Assembly: GCF_032118995.1 (NCBI RefSeq)
Contig: NC_092665.1
Coordinates: 11,450,512-11,514,511 of the forward strand
Length of the DNA stretch: 64,000 nucleotides
Direction of reading: 5' to 3'
Origin: Asterias amurensis
Lineage: Eukaryota; Echinodermata; Asteroidea; Forcipulatida; Asteriidae
Shown here piece after piece: positions 30,724 to 41,800 of the stretch. The translations under genes and the position numbers were made by a program. The notes beneath the pieces are model-generated. The model was not told where the DNA came from. It worked only from the letters and a program-made list of their open reading frames with translations, and made no database searches. The first letter of the stretch is position 1. Every line of letters starts with the position of its first letter.

Positions 30724-32405
30724 TTAAGATTATCTGCTCTAGATTGTGCAGGGAGGAGGGGGAAGTCTTTAAGTTTCCCCAGGAGGACTTGGAAAGCACT
30801 GAAGTCTATGTTTGCCAAATAAGTAAAACAGCATTGCTTGCTTTTTCTGCAGCATTTTCATGATTTGGCTTACATTGTATATGCTTATCAAAAAACAGCA
30901 TGGTAACAGAAAATGCTTAGCGTATATCATCGGTTAGTTAAGAAACACTTGCATTTGCAACTACATGTACTCTTACTAACTAAGAATTCTTTGCTTACTT
31001 TTAAACATAAATTGGTGCTAAGCAGAACATGGTAACCACACAACCTTGATACTACGGCAGACTCCAAACCACAAACATAAACAACAAATAATTCATAATT
31101 TTAAACAAAAAAGTGTGTGGCTTTCCCTAAAAATAAAACAAAATAAGTTTCAAAAAAATTTGTGGACATAAACTCAAAATAATTGTGTAAAAAACTATTG
31201 TATCATTACATGTACATAGCGCTATCTACAATGCAGAGTATTTACAGAGACTTTCCGACAGCTATTTCAAAATGTACAGCATATAGTATGAAAACCAGCT
31301 TTTGCTTAGTGCACAACAGCCTAAAATATCTTCATTAATTCAGACTTTAAAGAAGTTCAATGGATACCAATCACAATTACTGTCCAAAAAGAAAAGGAAA
31401 CATCTAATTAATTACTCAAAACTGAATCTATGAAAACATTGCTGGAACGAAAAAACAGGATTATAGAATTTTTTGAGAAATATATGTTTCTGAAACCTGT
31501 TTTTCACCATCTTTTTAAAAATATCTTCAACTGAATTTTGTTCACTCCCATAAGAAACCTCTTGCTACTTAAGCTTCCTGTTGAATTTGAAATGTTAAGC
31601 AAAGGAAACATAAAGGATTGTCCATTTTTGTTCACTAAAAAAGACTAAAATTCACACTTTGTCATATTCTTCCTCCCAAAAAAGTTATAAAACAAAGAAA
31701 ACAAGTAGTAAAATGGAACAAAGACAACCATTTCTAATCCCTTCATCATTTTGTAAACATTTTAAAAAATTAAGACATTCTAAAAAATACACAAGTTTTT
31801 CTCAAAACCCTGAATACAAAATAAATAACCCAGAATTAAAACCTAGGTACAAAACAAACACTGAATGAGTGGCTATGACTCTGACTGATGTTAAGAATTC
31901 ATTTGTAAACTAAATATTTTAGATAAAACAAAAAGAACACAAGAAGGAGTGTCATGCAAGCTCTTATCAACAATCGTTACTAGTAAAAATGAAAGAGAAT
32001 TTCACAAACTACTTAAAACAATAAAAGCAAGTACTGTTATTTCTTATGTATAAAGGGTACCCTGATTAACATAGTTCAGGAACAATTTACCAAAAAGTCT
32101 GAAAAGCTTAGAATGTTCACTTCACTAGTTTGGTATTTTTTTTAATATTCAGGGCTGCCCTTATTGTTTTTAGTGATTGGCCCGCAGGACCAGTTTACCT
32201 GTCATTTCATTAGTCCTTCACCTTTTTCAATAGTCAATTTTATTGCTAATGAAATAGGGATGCCTTTCAATACTTAACTAGCCAGCAGGACTATTTGGAG
32301 TGAATTCTGACTGGTCCTTGTGTGTTTTTAAGAATTCACATTTGGTCAGTGGACCACTGTTAAAGGAGAACGCTCATAGCCACCTTCAACAAAGCAACAT
32401 TTTAA

Positions 32406-32759
32406 AGGATTTGGGTACCTTTTCAAAATGTCCATAGATTTACATTAAACTTACAGGGTTTGAAGATAATGATAGTGGAAAGCTTCCCTTCAAATATTAC
32501 TTACTGAGGTGATGTAGTTTTTGAGAAATGAGTAAAACAATGTCATGAAAATACGTTTGTAAATGATTAAAATAATTTTCGTCTCATGAGACGAAAATTA
32601 TTTTCATGACATTGTTTTACTCATTTCCCCAAAACTACAGCACCTCAGCATGTAATATTTTCAGGGAAGCTTTCTACTATCATTACCTTCAAACTGTGTA
32701 AGTTTAGTGTAAATCTGTGGACATCGTGTTTTTTGTCCTACAAAAGTTACATAGACCCT
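32406..32759. mobile_element. Palindromic TTAA MITE, family C
   Basis: TTAA at 32402-32405 and 32760-32763. The two halves are inverted copies around ATTTTCGTCTCATGAGACGAAAAT, with GAGAAATGAGTAAAACAATG in one arm and CATTGTTTTACTCATTTC in the other. Other, less complete copies: about 49780-50084 and 60240-60425. Confidence 0.8.
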
Positions 32760-33104
32760 TTAAAGTGAAGCTGCTCATCTTTGGCTTAAAGCTTTCTTTA
32801 AACATGCATCAGGAAGTATCCATTCTAAACTGAAAACAACACACCACTATTAATTCTCTATTTATAGAAATCATGCATCGAAAATCACAATTTTGTTCAT
32901 TTTATTTTGGCTTGTATAAGGTTAAAAAGGAAGTGAAACTGAAATGTAATTGTAGGTGATGTTTTCTTTCGTTGAGGTGTGTCCTTGATCTTAATAATGC
33001 ATTGTTGCATTAAAACAAGACCTCTATAGTGTGTATATCATTCCTTAAACCATCATTCCTTAAACCATCTCAGCTCCCCTTAAGCTAATCAATCACAAGA
33101 ACCA

Positions 33105-33272
33105 TCTCTGCCCTCGCAGGTACCCATTTACCCCTGATTGGAGAGAAGCTTATGGTCAAGTGTCTTGCTCAAGCACAAAAAATTCATGACGGGGACTCCC
33201 ACCCACACTCTGCTAAACAGAAACACCAGAGCTTGAGTTTGGTGCTCTTATCCGCTCGGCCACGACACCCCA
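33105..33272 (-). repeat. SINE SA-like head with a different body
   Basis: Minus strand: GTGTCGTGGCCGAGCGGATA, CAGAGTGTGGGTGGGAGTCC (mutated B box), then GCAAGACACTTGACCATAAG. The end reads into TACCTGCGAGGGCAGAG, unlike other SA copies. Confidence 0.6.
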
Positions 33273-33520
33273 ATTATCACATCTAGTGCGCCGAGAACAA
33301 ATCACTGTACAAATTCCAAAATGAGCACCCAGAAAAACTGTGGAAAGGGTGTAAAGAGAGTGCACATCATAAAAGCATTATCTGCTGAGCTTTTCATAAA
33401 CTCTTGGCAAGTTCGGGAAATTCACAAAATAAACAGCAATTATGATAAAACCATTCTATCAAAAACAAAACAGTAACGGAACTCTTCTAATGCTATTGGC
33501 TGTAAAATCTCCTTGCAAAG

Positions 33521-33678
33521 TAAAGCCTGGTTCATACTTCCTGCAAATGCAAAGTGAATTCTGAAGTCACATGGCCGTTTTTGCAGGGAATATTTCGCAG
33601 AGCTGTTGCAAATTTTTCGTTGCGAATTTGTGACGCCAAAATTTGTATCGCATTCCCAGGAAGTATGAACCAGGCTTA
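33521..33678. mobile_element. MITE with GCCTGGTTCATACTTCCTG termini
   Basis: AAGCCTGGTTCATACTTCCTG and its exact complement at the right end. The interior includes TTGCGAATTTGTGACG and CATGGCCGTTTTTGCAGGG. A degraded copy is at 22219-22396. Confidence 0.85.
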
Positions 33679-33788
33679 AACCACAACACTTGTTTAAAAA
33701 CTATTGGCATGAAACTGTTAGTGCAGAGTTTTAAAAAAAATACATGAAAATATTTGGGGTTATACTTTCACCGCTGTACTTTGTCATT

Positions 33789-36700
33789 TCACTGGTAGTA
33801 CGTCTTCTCGCTGTAATAAATCTCTTGTCTGTCGGGCGCAAAGAGCAGGAGTATTCCGGCCGCTACCTGGAGGAGGAAGGCTCCCCAGCCGAGGCCGTAG
33901 CCCCAGGCAAGGAGCCAGTTCTCTCTGCCTATGACCACAGGCTCTTTGATCGACATGGCTGGGAAAACGGCAAGAGACACCAACATGAAGACCGCTGGGA
34001 ATGAGGGAAGAGAACAAAAAGGGAGATTGAAGAGATTAGGTGAAATAACATATTAAAAATAATATTTACAGGCACTGGACACTATAGGTAATTACTCAAA
34101 ATAATTGTCAGTACAAAAACTTACTTGGTAACAAGCAATGACGAGCTGTTGATAGTATTAAACATTGTGAGAAACAGCTCCCTCTGAAGTAATGTAGTTT
34201 TTGGGAAAGCAGTAATTTATCATCAAAATAATAAAAGACTTCAAGCCTAGAGCTTTTTATTATGCATCTGAAAGCACACAAAGTTGCGTTTCTTTCATTA
34301 TTCTCTTGCAAATTCGACGACCAAAGGCCTGAAACCAGTGCTTTTATCGTTGGGCCAGTTCAATCACAATAGGAAAAGCCCGGTGGTATCGTGTTGTTCA
34401 CTTTGACGAATAATAGTACTACTGGCAATGTAACAAATAACTCTGTGGATACATATTGGAAATGAATCCTAGATGTTAATTCTGTTTAGTATCGAAGTAG
34501 CATGATAAATGAGATTGATCTTTTTTTAGTGCTTGTTCATGTTCCTTTGAATCTGGTCTCGTAAAAATAAATGTTGGTCCTGTGAAAATGTTGAGCTAAA
34601 TGTTTGATTTCACAAAGAGTTAAGACTAGTCTGATCTCGAGTTAGGACAAGTTACCCCTTCTAACTTAGGACTAGCCTTAAGCTTTTAAAATAACTCCAA
34701 AAGAGTCATAAGTTAGGGCTATCTTTGTGAAATCGACCCCTTGAGTTGATTTCACCCAAGGAGATCCTAAGTTAGGACGAGTCACTCATCCTAACTTGAG
34801 TTAAGACTAGTCTGAACTCTTTGTGAAATCAACCCCTGCAAGTCTTGTGGATTTTCCCTCCAAATTCGAGCCCTGCCCCAAGGCATGCAAGCCAGTGTAA
34901 ATTTCAAGTCCTGCTGGGCACTTAAAAGTTTCCTTGGAATCCAAACTCTCCTTCTTACCTGCCAGAAACAGCAGGATTCCACCAAGTTTGTAGAAGTTGG
35001 CGTAGAGTTTCCCCTTGCAGAGTGCGACGACAGCCAAGACAAAACTGACGATGGTAAGGAGCAGTGCCAGAATGACCATGGCTTGGCACGCAGCAATCCA
35101 AGCTGTAAGAAATGATATTGAAGGGTTTTAAAGCCATTGGACACTTTCGGTACAGAAAAAAAAAAAGTTCACAGATTTACAAATAACTTATAGGGTTTAC
35201 AGAAGGTAACGGTGAAAGACTTCTCTTGAAATATTATTCCATGAAATGCTTTACTTTTTGAGAAAACATTAAAACAATACCAATTATCGATAGCGAGAAT
35301 TACGTATTTATTTTAAACACATGTCATGACACGGCGAAACGTGCGGAAACAAAGGTGGGTTTTCCCGTTATTTTCTCCCTTCTCCGAAAACAGATTGAGC
35401 CTAAATTTTCACAGGTTTGTTATTTTATATATAAGTTGTCCTACACGAAGTGTGGATCTTGGACAATACTGTTTACCGAAAGTGTTCAATGGCTTTAAAG
35501 GGTCTGTATACGTTTGGTCAAGACTCTGAAAATCAATTGCAATGAAAACTTACTCTGTAAGGATAAGTACATACAGCAACTTTGGATAGTATAATGCATT
35601 TTGAGAAACTTCTGAAGTACTGCAGTTATGAAAAAGCCGCCACTTTGTATCCCCTAATAGTTGAATCTGAGAAGCATTACTGCAGTAACCCTTTTTAAGA
35701 AAGTATATTCCCATGGGAGACTTTTAGGACGCTTTGTGGTAGCAGACTTACCAGGTAAAATTAATTGTTCTTGGTGACTTGCGCGCGCTCAGAACTACGT
35801 AAACAATGGAAATTTACCTGGTACGTCTGCTGCCACCTAGCGTCCCAAAGTCTCCCAAAGCAGATTATTTTTCCTGCGAGGACAAAACAGCTCAAGATTT
35901 TGGGTAATATCTCAATGTTCAGGATAATTTTGGTGGTGATTTCGACAACATAGGATTTATTGTCGAAGTCGCGACTATTTGAGGCAGGCCTAGTCGAGAA
36001 GTAAATTTCACTAGTCGCCTAGGCTTATTACCAAGTATCCTTACCTGATGAAGGTGATGGATGGCAGACAATCTTAGAGGGTGATTGAGTTGCGGCAACA
36101 ACTGCTGGAGCGGCTGTAGATGCAAGAACACGGCTCCCATTGTAACATTCCTGCCACAGACCTTGATAAAATCCTGTTGCGGTGATCCATGTCTAGGCAA
36201 ATGAAAACACACAAAATCAAAAATCTACACAAATATTGTTTGATTTCTCTTTGTAATAAAATAACTGTTTAACTAGACCCAGTAACTGGGGCGCTGTACT
36301 CCTTTTCAACAATTTTTGACTTTATCTGTCGTACTAGCGCCCCAGGGAATGGCACAGAATTTTAACGAATACCCAGTTTTTCGCGACACCCAGCCACAAA
36401 AAATGCCTCAAAATGACAAAAAGACCAAACAAACTAGCTCAAAAATCGCCTACTCTATTCTCGATACGTCTAGGATGTAACATCAGGCATTTAATTGTAC
36501 TCACGATCATTTTTTAAACTCCAAATCGATGATTTTTAACTCCGCATCGTGGAGCGATTGACAAGTCTGCGATTTTCGGATGTGTATGGTAACGAAACAT
36601 GGCGTCGCGTTGTGGGTGGATGTCCATCAACGGCTGTTTAATGCTACACTTGTTACAGGCGTTGCAGCGAATGCTATACATTGTACACGGGGATGGGTAC

Positions 36701-38077
36701 AGGCGCTGCAGCTAGCGAGTGCCCACGTGCGTTCAATCATGGTCAACGTAACTTACACGGTGCCGGGTTGTTGGAAAATTATCAGAAAGGGGGTGAAAAG
36801 TTCTCAGAAAGGGAATATTGTCTGAAAGAGGGGATTTTTCTGGTCATCGCCCCCCCCCCCCCAAAAAAAAGGGGGAAAAATATGATAAATAAATAAAAAC
36901 CGCTGTACTTCATCTAGGCCTACGATTTTTGTGCATGGTTAAATTGCTTCTTATAATGTTTAGTGCTGCCAGTGTCACTGTAGAATTTTTATTTATTTAT
37001 TTATCATCTTTTTTCCCCCTTTTTTTTTTTCCCTTTTTTTTTTTTTGGGGGGGGGGGGGCGATGACCAGAAAAATCCAGACCAGCAGACTTCATCCAGAA
37101 CCATCCAGCTTCATCCAGCAGACTTCAGACCAGAAAAATCCCCTCTTTCAGACAATATTCCCTTTCTGAGAACTTTTGAGCTAGTTTGTTTGGTCTTTTT
37201 GTCATTTTGAGGCATTTTTTGTGGCTGGGTGTCGCGAAAAACTGGGTATTCGTTAAAATTCTGTGCCATTCCCTGGGGCGCTAGTACGACAGATAAAGTC
37301 AAAAATTGTTGAAAAGGAGTACAGCGCCCCAGTTACTGGGTCTACTGTTTAACAGGTCAAGAATTTCAACAACCCACTTGAGGGAAGCTGGAAGATATGA
37401 AACTAACATATTTTTGCTGGTTGAAAACGCCTTAGGGATTACATAGCTTTCTTCTATCTGAAAATAAGTAGGCCTATTACTTTTCTGGGAAAAGTTTCCG
37501 TATGGCGCCACCACTTTTTCATTCGATATGAAATAATATAGTATCTTAATTTACCTGACTGATTTATCCCTTTTTGTAAAAATGAGTGAAAAAGTGGTGG
37601 CGCCATACGGAAAGTTATCCCTTTTCTGCCTGAAATTTAAAGCAAATATTATTTCATTGATTACCCCAAAACAAGCCATTGGCTTTTGCTTTTATTTTTA
37701 CTTTTTAAGTTCCTAAATTCTAAAACCTTACGATTACCCGAAAACACACCCTTGGCTTTTGCTTTTATTTTTACTTTTTAAGTTCCTAAATTCAACATTC
37801 ACATTGTTAAAACTTGAATTTGCTAAATCTATTTCTTCTTAAAATTAAGTTCTATTCTCTCCCAAAAGATGACAATAGGCTATAGCAGATTTTCTGTTAT
37901 GACTCAACTTTGTTCATGATGGTACAAATATTGTGGTTACAATAGCACAATACTTACCGAGTTCCCTAAAACCAAAATCATGACCACAATGCATATTGCA
38001 ATGAGAACAATTGCGATGACTTTGAACGGGCGAACCACTCGAGTTGTAGACGTGACGGTAGTCTCGTCCGAATTCAT
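33789..38077 (-). CDS. TMEM47-like four-TM claudin-fold protein
   Basis: Four phase-consistent GT-AG exons: 38077-37958, 36192-36045, 35102-34959, 33994-33789; 618 nt, 205 aa. An in-frame TAA precedes the ATG. TM1 is in exon 1 (KVIAIVLIAICIVVMILVLG, residues 19-38). Exon 2 gives the first extracellular loop with the claudin-superfamily signature W-GLW-C-C (TWITATGFYQGLWQEC, second Cys after about 27 residues) and an NGS sequon. TM2 is MVILALLLTIVSFVLAVVAL, TM3 spans the exon 3/4 junction, and TM4 follows WLLAWGYGLGWGAFLLQVAA, which matches the WGYGLAWGA motif of vertebrate TMEM47. The cytoplasmic tail ends in tyrosine-rich EIYYSEKTYYQ. TMEM47 and nematode VAB-9 act at cell-cell junctions and influence actin organisation; a plasma-membrane junction role is inferred. 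Orthology versus another claudin-like paralogue is not proven. Confidence 0.87.
34070..34325 (+). mobile_element. TTAA MITE, family A, 3'-truncated
   Basis: AGGCACTGGACACTATAGGT start, the TCTGAAGTAATGTAGTTTTT segment and GCATCTGAAAGCACACAAAG are present; it stops near GACGACCAAAGGCC. In intron 3 of the TMEM47-like gene. Confidence 0.7.
34603..34838. repeat. Two tandem CACAAAGAG hairpin units
   Basis: TGATTTCACAAAGAGTTAAG, TTTGTGAAATCGACCCC and AACTCTTTGTGAAATCAACC mark the arms; CCTAACTTGAGTTAAGACTAG between. Same family as 26655-26740. Confidence 0.65.
35132..35494 (+). mobile_element. TTAA MITE, family B, complete
   Basis: TTAA at 35128-35131 and 35495-35498; termini AGCCATTGGACACTTTCGGT and CCGAAAGTGTTCAATGGCT. 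It sits 30 bp upstream of the acceptor of TMEM47-like exon 3 (minus strand), so its end lies where the branch point is expected. Confidence 0.88.
35715..35858. repeat. Intact inverted-repeat element
   Basis: GGGAGACTTTTAGGACGC and GCGTCCCAAAGTCTCCC are the ends; GGTAGCAGACTTACCAGGTA and TTACCTGGTACGTCTGCTGCC continue the arms. The interrupted copy is at 22795-23100. Confidence 0.7.
36274..37344. mobile_element. MULE-like non-autonomous element, 9-bp TSD
   Basis: 1071 bp. Long terminal inverted repeats of about 170 bp begin TAGACCCAGTAACTGGGGCG and end with the exact complement. CTGTTTAAC flanks both sides (36265-36273 and 37345-37353). Long TIRs plus a 9-bp duplication are the Mutator-like signature. 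The arms resume internally: GAGGGGATTTTTCTGGTCAT at 36828 pairs with its complement near 37060 and 37130. Only the left arm carries about 340 bp (36450-36790) of GC-richer unique sequence. No transposase is present. Located in intron 1 of the TMEM47-like gene. Confidence 0.88.
37492..37616. mobile_element. Short MITE, TTTCCGTATGGCG termini
   Basis: AAGTTTCCGTATGGCGCCAC and GTGGCGCCATACGGAAA inverted repeats; the sequence ATTCGATATGAAATAATATA is shared (inverted) with the copy at 27603-27729. Confidence 0.8.
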
Positions 38078-38830
38078 TTTGGCGTTTTATTTCAGACGAA
38101 TTCTTTCCAGACAAGATGGCCAAAGTTATCTCAGTTGAAAATTCGACCCTTCTACGGCATACCAGGCGGATGTCAGGAGTTGACAAACGGTTATTCTGGC
38201 AGACTAAAATACAGCGACCAGTGTCTGAAATTCCTTAGAAGAGCGTCATGCTAAGTTTACTTTCAGAATAATTTTTTTTCATAGCCAAACATGTCAATAT
38301 AATCCGCGTGTGTATGTCTGCACTGGTTCCACATCCTGAGATTCAGATGCAGATACACCAGGCCGAGTACCAGCTAATATTGGGAGTGGTGGTTTTTATA
38401 GAGGGCGCTTTTAAAGGTAAACATCGGTGGAGGGGGCGGGGATAAGTGGGAGAGGTTCATATTTTAAGGGTGGGAACTACCCACCAATTAAATCCCTTTT
38501 ATGACGATCCCATCCCCCAAAGGAAATGTTTTGATCTTAGTTTCGAAACGGCACACTTTCCAAGCCTGAAAACTTGTGTTCTGCAAAGATCCTTTAATTT
38601 ATTCCAAAGGAAAACCCACATTTTCGTGCAAATTGCCAAACTCCAGTATTTTATTTCTAAAAACAACATTTTTGTTTCGGGCACACTGTATCATGGAGGT
38701 AGAATTATAATATTGTCATTCCCACACGAAGGAATCCCCCCCCCCCCCATCCTGCCCCCCCCCCCCCCTCCTTCCGTACGCCCCTCCCCCACAGGTTTTC
38801 TTTAGAAAACGACAGAGGGCGCCATGCCAC
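38078..38830. promoter_or_regulatory. Divergent intergenic segment, TMEM47-like / SMG8
   Basis: Only 753 bp separate the two start codons, which face away from each other. It should contain both 5' UTRs and promoters. Visible: AAGATGGCC (38112-38120), matching a YY1-like core near the minus-strand gene; a C-rich tract at 38739-38769; GAGGGCG(C) motifs at 38401 and 38815. No TATA box is evident at a fitting distance. Shared promoter is an inference. Confidence 0.5.
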
Positions 38831-41800
38831 ATGTCAAGCACAACACAAATTGTGGAGAAAGCAAGAGAAACTGAAGCATTTGTGAGTTGTCTTGAAGAAG
38901 AAATGACGGAAGATAGCAGGACATGCTGGTTTCAGTATGCTTTTCTGTCGAACCATGTGTGAGTATGCTGTATATTTCCAAGATTACAAAGAAAGGGAAA
39001 ATATTTCGTTTTGAAATAAAAATATTTTACGTTCTGCAACTTCTGGCCAATTCATTTCTTAAAATGCTGATTTCTTTTCTAAGCAAAAATTTAGTGGGGC
39101 ACCAGTCAAAACTATTAGTCAAAACAATGTAATCTTCATTTTATTTGGCTGGTAAACCTATTTCTGTTATGCAATACTTTCTGTGCTTATCAATTGTTTT
39201 GTGCTATACGACGACACTTCGATCACAATGGATAGGTGAATCAACTGCTGCTTGGATTGAGGCATGGCTGTCCGACAGACAACAGAGGGTGGTGGTGAAC
39301 GGGGCCCAATCGGAGTAGTCAGGAGTTAAAAGCGGTGTCCTTCAAGGTTCTGTTCTGGGCCCGATGTTGTTCATCATATACATCAACGATATTGATGAGG
39401 GTATCTTGAGTTCGTTCCTGAAGTTTGCTGACGACACAAAGGTCTTCAGAAAAGTGACAACCCCGGCAGATGCTCCAGTCTTCTTTTGGATGGCATACTC
39501 CTATCCCCTTCTTGAAGATGGGCGAGATAATTGGGACACGCCAGTCAGTCAGTTGGTAAAGTGCCTGTGACCAAGTGTTTTTTAAAGATGTTGGTCAGTA
39601 TTGGTGTAACCTCGATTGCAAATTCTCTCAATACACGAGCGGGTAGCGAAGTCAGGTCCAGTTGCCTTCCTTAACATCTAAGGACTGTAGTAGTTTGAGA
39701 ACCTCGGCATTGGTGACTTTGATTGGGACTATAGGTGGAAAGCCAGACTCCCCAAGGACGGTGTGGTATGTTGGAAGATTTTTCACGGGTGAAGACTGAC
39801 CGAAATTGTTCATTAAAAGCACCTTTGCTGTCGAAAATGATCTTGTCATCCAACTTGAAGGAAGCTGCATTACTATTTCCTGCTTTTTTGAATTTATGAA
39901 TTTCCAAAAGGACTTATTTGATTTGTTGGTATTATCTGAGAACAAGCTATTTTGGAAGGACCAGTTAGTTTTTCCTGCATTTGTTGTGCAATTGCAATTG
40001 AGAGAGAAACATGCACGGCCGACCTGCTTGAGCGCCGAACAAGTATTGGTGAGCTAAATGTTGATGTATATGTGCCTATTGCGTGCCTACTAACTTTGTT
40101 TGCTTCAGCAGCTCTATGAAATTGGGCCCAGATCTTCATGTGGGAGTGTCGTGGCTGAGCGGTTAAGAGCACCGAATTCAAACTCTGGTGTTTCTCAACA
40201 GCAGAGTGTGGGTTCGAATCCCCAGCCGCGACACTTGTGTCCTTAAGAAAGACACATAACCATTGCTTCGTTCTTCGGATGGGACGTTAATCCGTTGGTC
40301 CCTTGTGTTGTGTAAACGCATGTAAAAGAACCCAGTACACTTATCGAAAAGAGAAGGGGTTCGCCCTGGTGTTCCTGGCTGGATTGGCAGCATATTGCGC
40401 CACAGCACCTTGTAAACCATTACATGGTGCTTACGGATTAGGTCTAATATCTCAAAATCCACCCCACTCCTTGCAGTAATAATACCTGGCACTTTGTATC
40501 CTTTGGCAAAAGGCGTGTTACAAATACGGTTATTATTGTTATTTGTAGGTTGAAATGGAACTGGGCGCTGAGTGACAGTGACGTCCATGCTCTTGTAGTT
40601 AATTTTGTTATAAAGCCGAAAGTTACAATAACTTTCTGCCTATTGTGACTGTCTTTGGTGTAATTCTACCGTGCGCTCCCACATGGACTTGTATTCCACA
40701 ATGGTTGCATAGCGTTTCACAGCGTGGTTGCGGTAGGTTTACAGTGCAGAGCTGTTCCCATTAAACTTTTAGCTGCCCTGTTAAGTTACCGTGGCTGCGC
40801 GGAAGTCTTCCTCAACCTCTTTCGGCCTGTTAGTTTTACATCACGTCGCGGTAAAATGACAAGGAGGGCAGATTACCTTGCGTCTCCATTGGATTTTGTT
40901 TAAACATTACCAAGCAATTTGTTTATACATGTTCATTAAATTTTGGAGTAGTTACCAAAGGTATACTCCCAGAACTATGAGGTTCGTTCCGTTATGACAA
41001 ACCTCATAGTTCTAGAAGGAGTAGGAGTCAGGACTGAGGCAACGGAGGCGATTGTCTCCGTTTCCTCTTGCCATTGCCTTGGTGCCCTTGAGATGCTCCA
41101 GTAGAAATTTACAAGTTCCTCATAGGGTGCCCTTTACCAAAGAGAAAATGCCTTGGTGCCCTTGCCCTTTCGAAAAAGAGGCATACAGGCCTGAGGAGTA
41201 CCAAAGATATACCCTCCCTTTTGTTAATTTTCATGAATTTAAATTTTGATGGGAATTGTAATCTCGATTGTTTTTGCGTACTTGTTACAGGAAAGCTGAG
41301 TATGATGATAATATCTGTGTCGTTGGTGTTTTTGGAAAGAGCCACCGCTCCAAGGGTTTGATGTTAAATGATGTCATCAACACCAATAAGTTCCAGCACA
41401 TTAAGGTACTAGTCTAGGCTTGGCTCAGCTCAGTAGCTTCCTCCCTACCATTCACCTATGTCGACCCTGGTTCGATTTCTGCTCTGAAGCCTTGCATGTA
41501 GATCGGGTTTTCATACTATAGACCTTAAGCACATGACGTCATTTCAGTACAGCGCCCCCGCATTGAGGTCAAAAGGAGATTGTTCATTGGTCAATCTTTG
41601 TGTGTTTTGATTGTTTCGTCACCGTTTGACCTCAAAGATGGCGGCTGGATGCACCAATGCATAAGGTCTATAGACGATGTAACCTCTGACGTCACTCGAA
41701 AACCATAACACGATTCGCGCGCACCGCCGGGCAAAAGCGTTGTGTTTTGGCAGCCAGCTAGAAAGTGTATGCGATCTTACCATGACTACGTGTCTTTTTG

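Noticed and set aside
40178..40588. 136-residue minus-strand open frame
   Set aside because: Antisense of the SA SINE; the same peptide pieces ([14 protein letters not shown]) recur in the SINE at 20729-20920.
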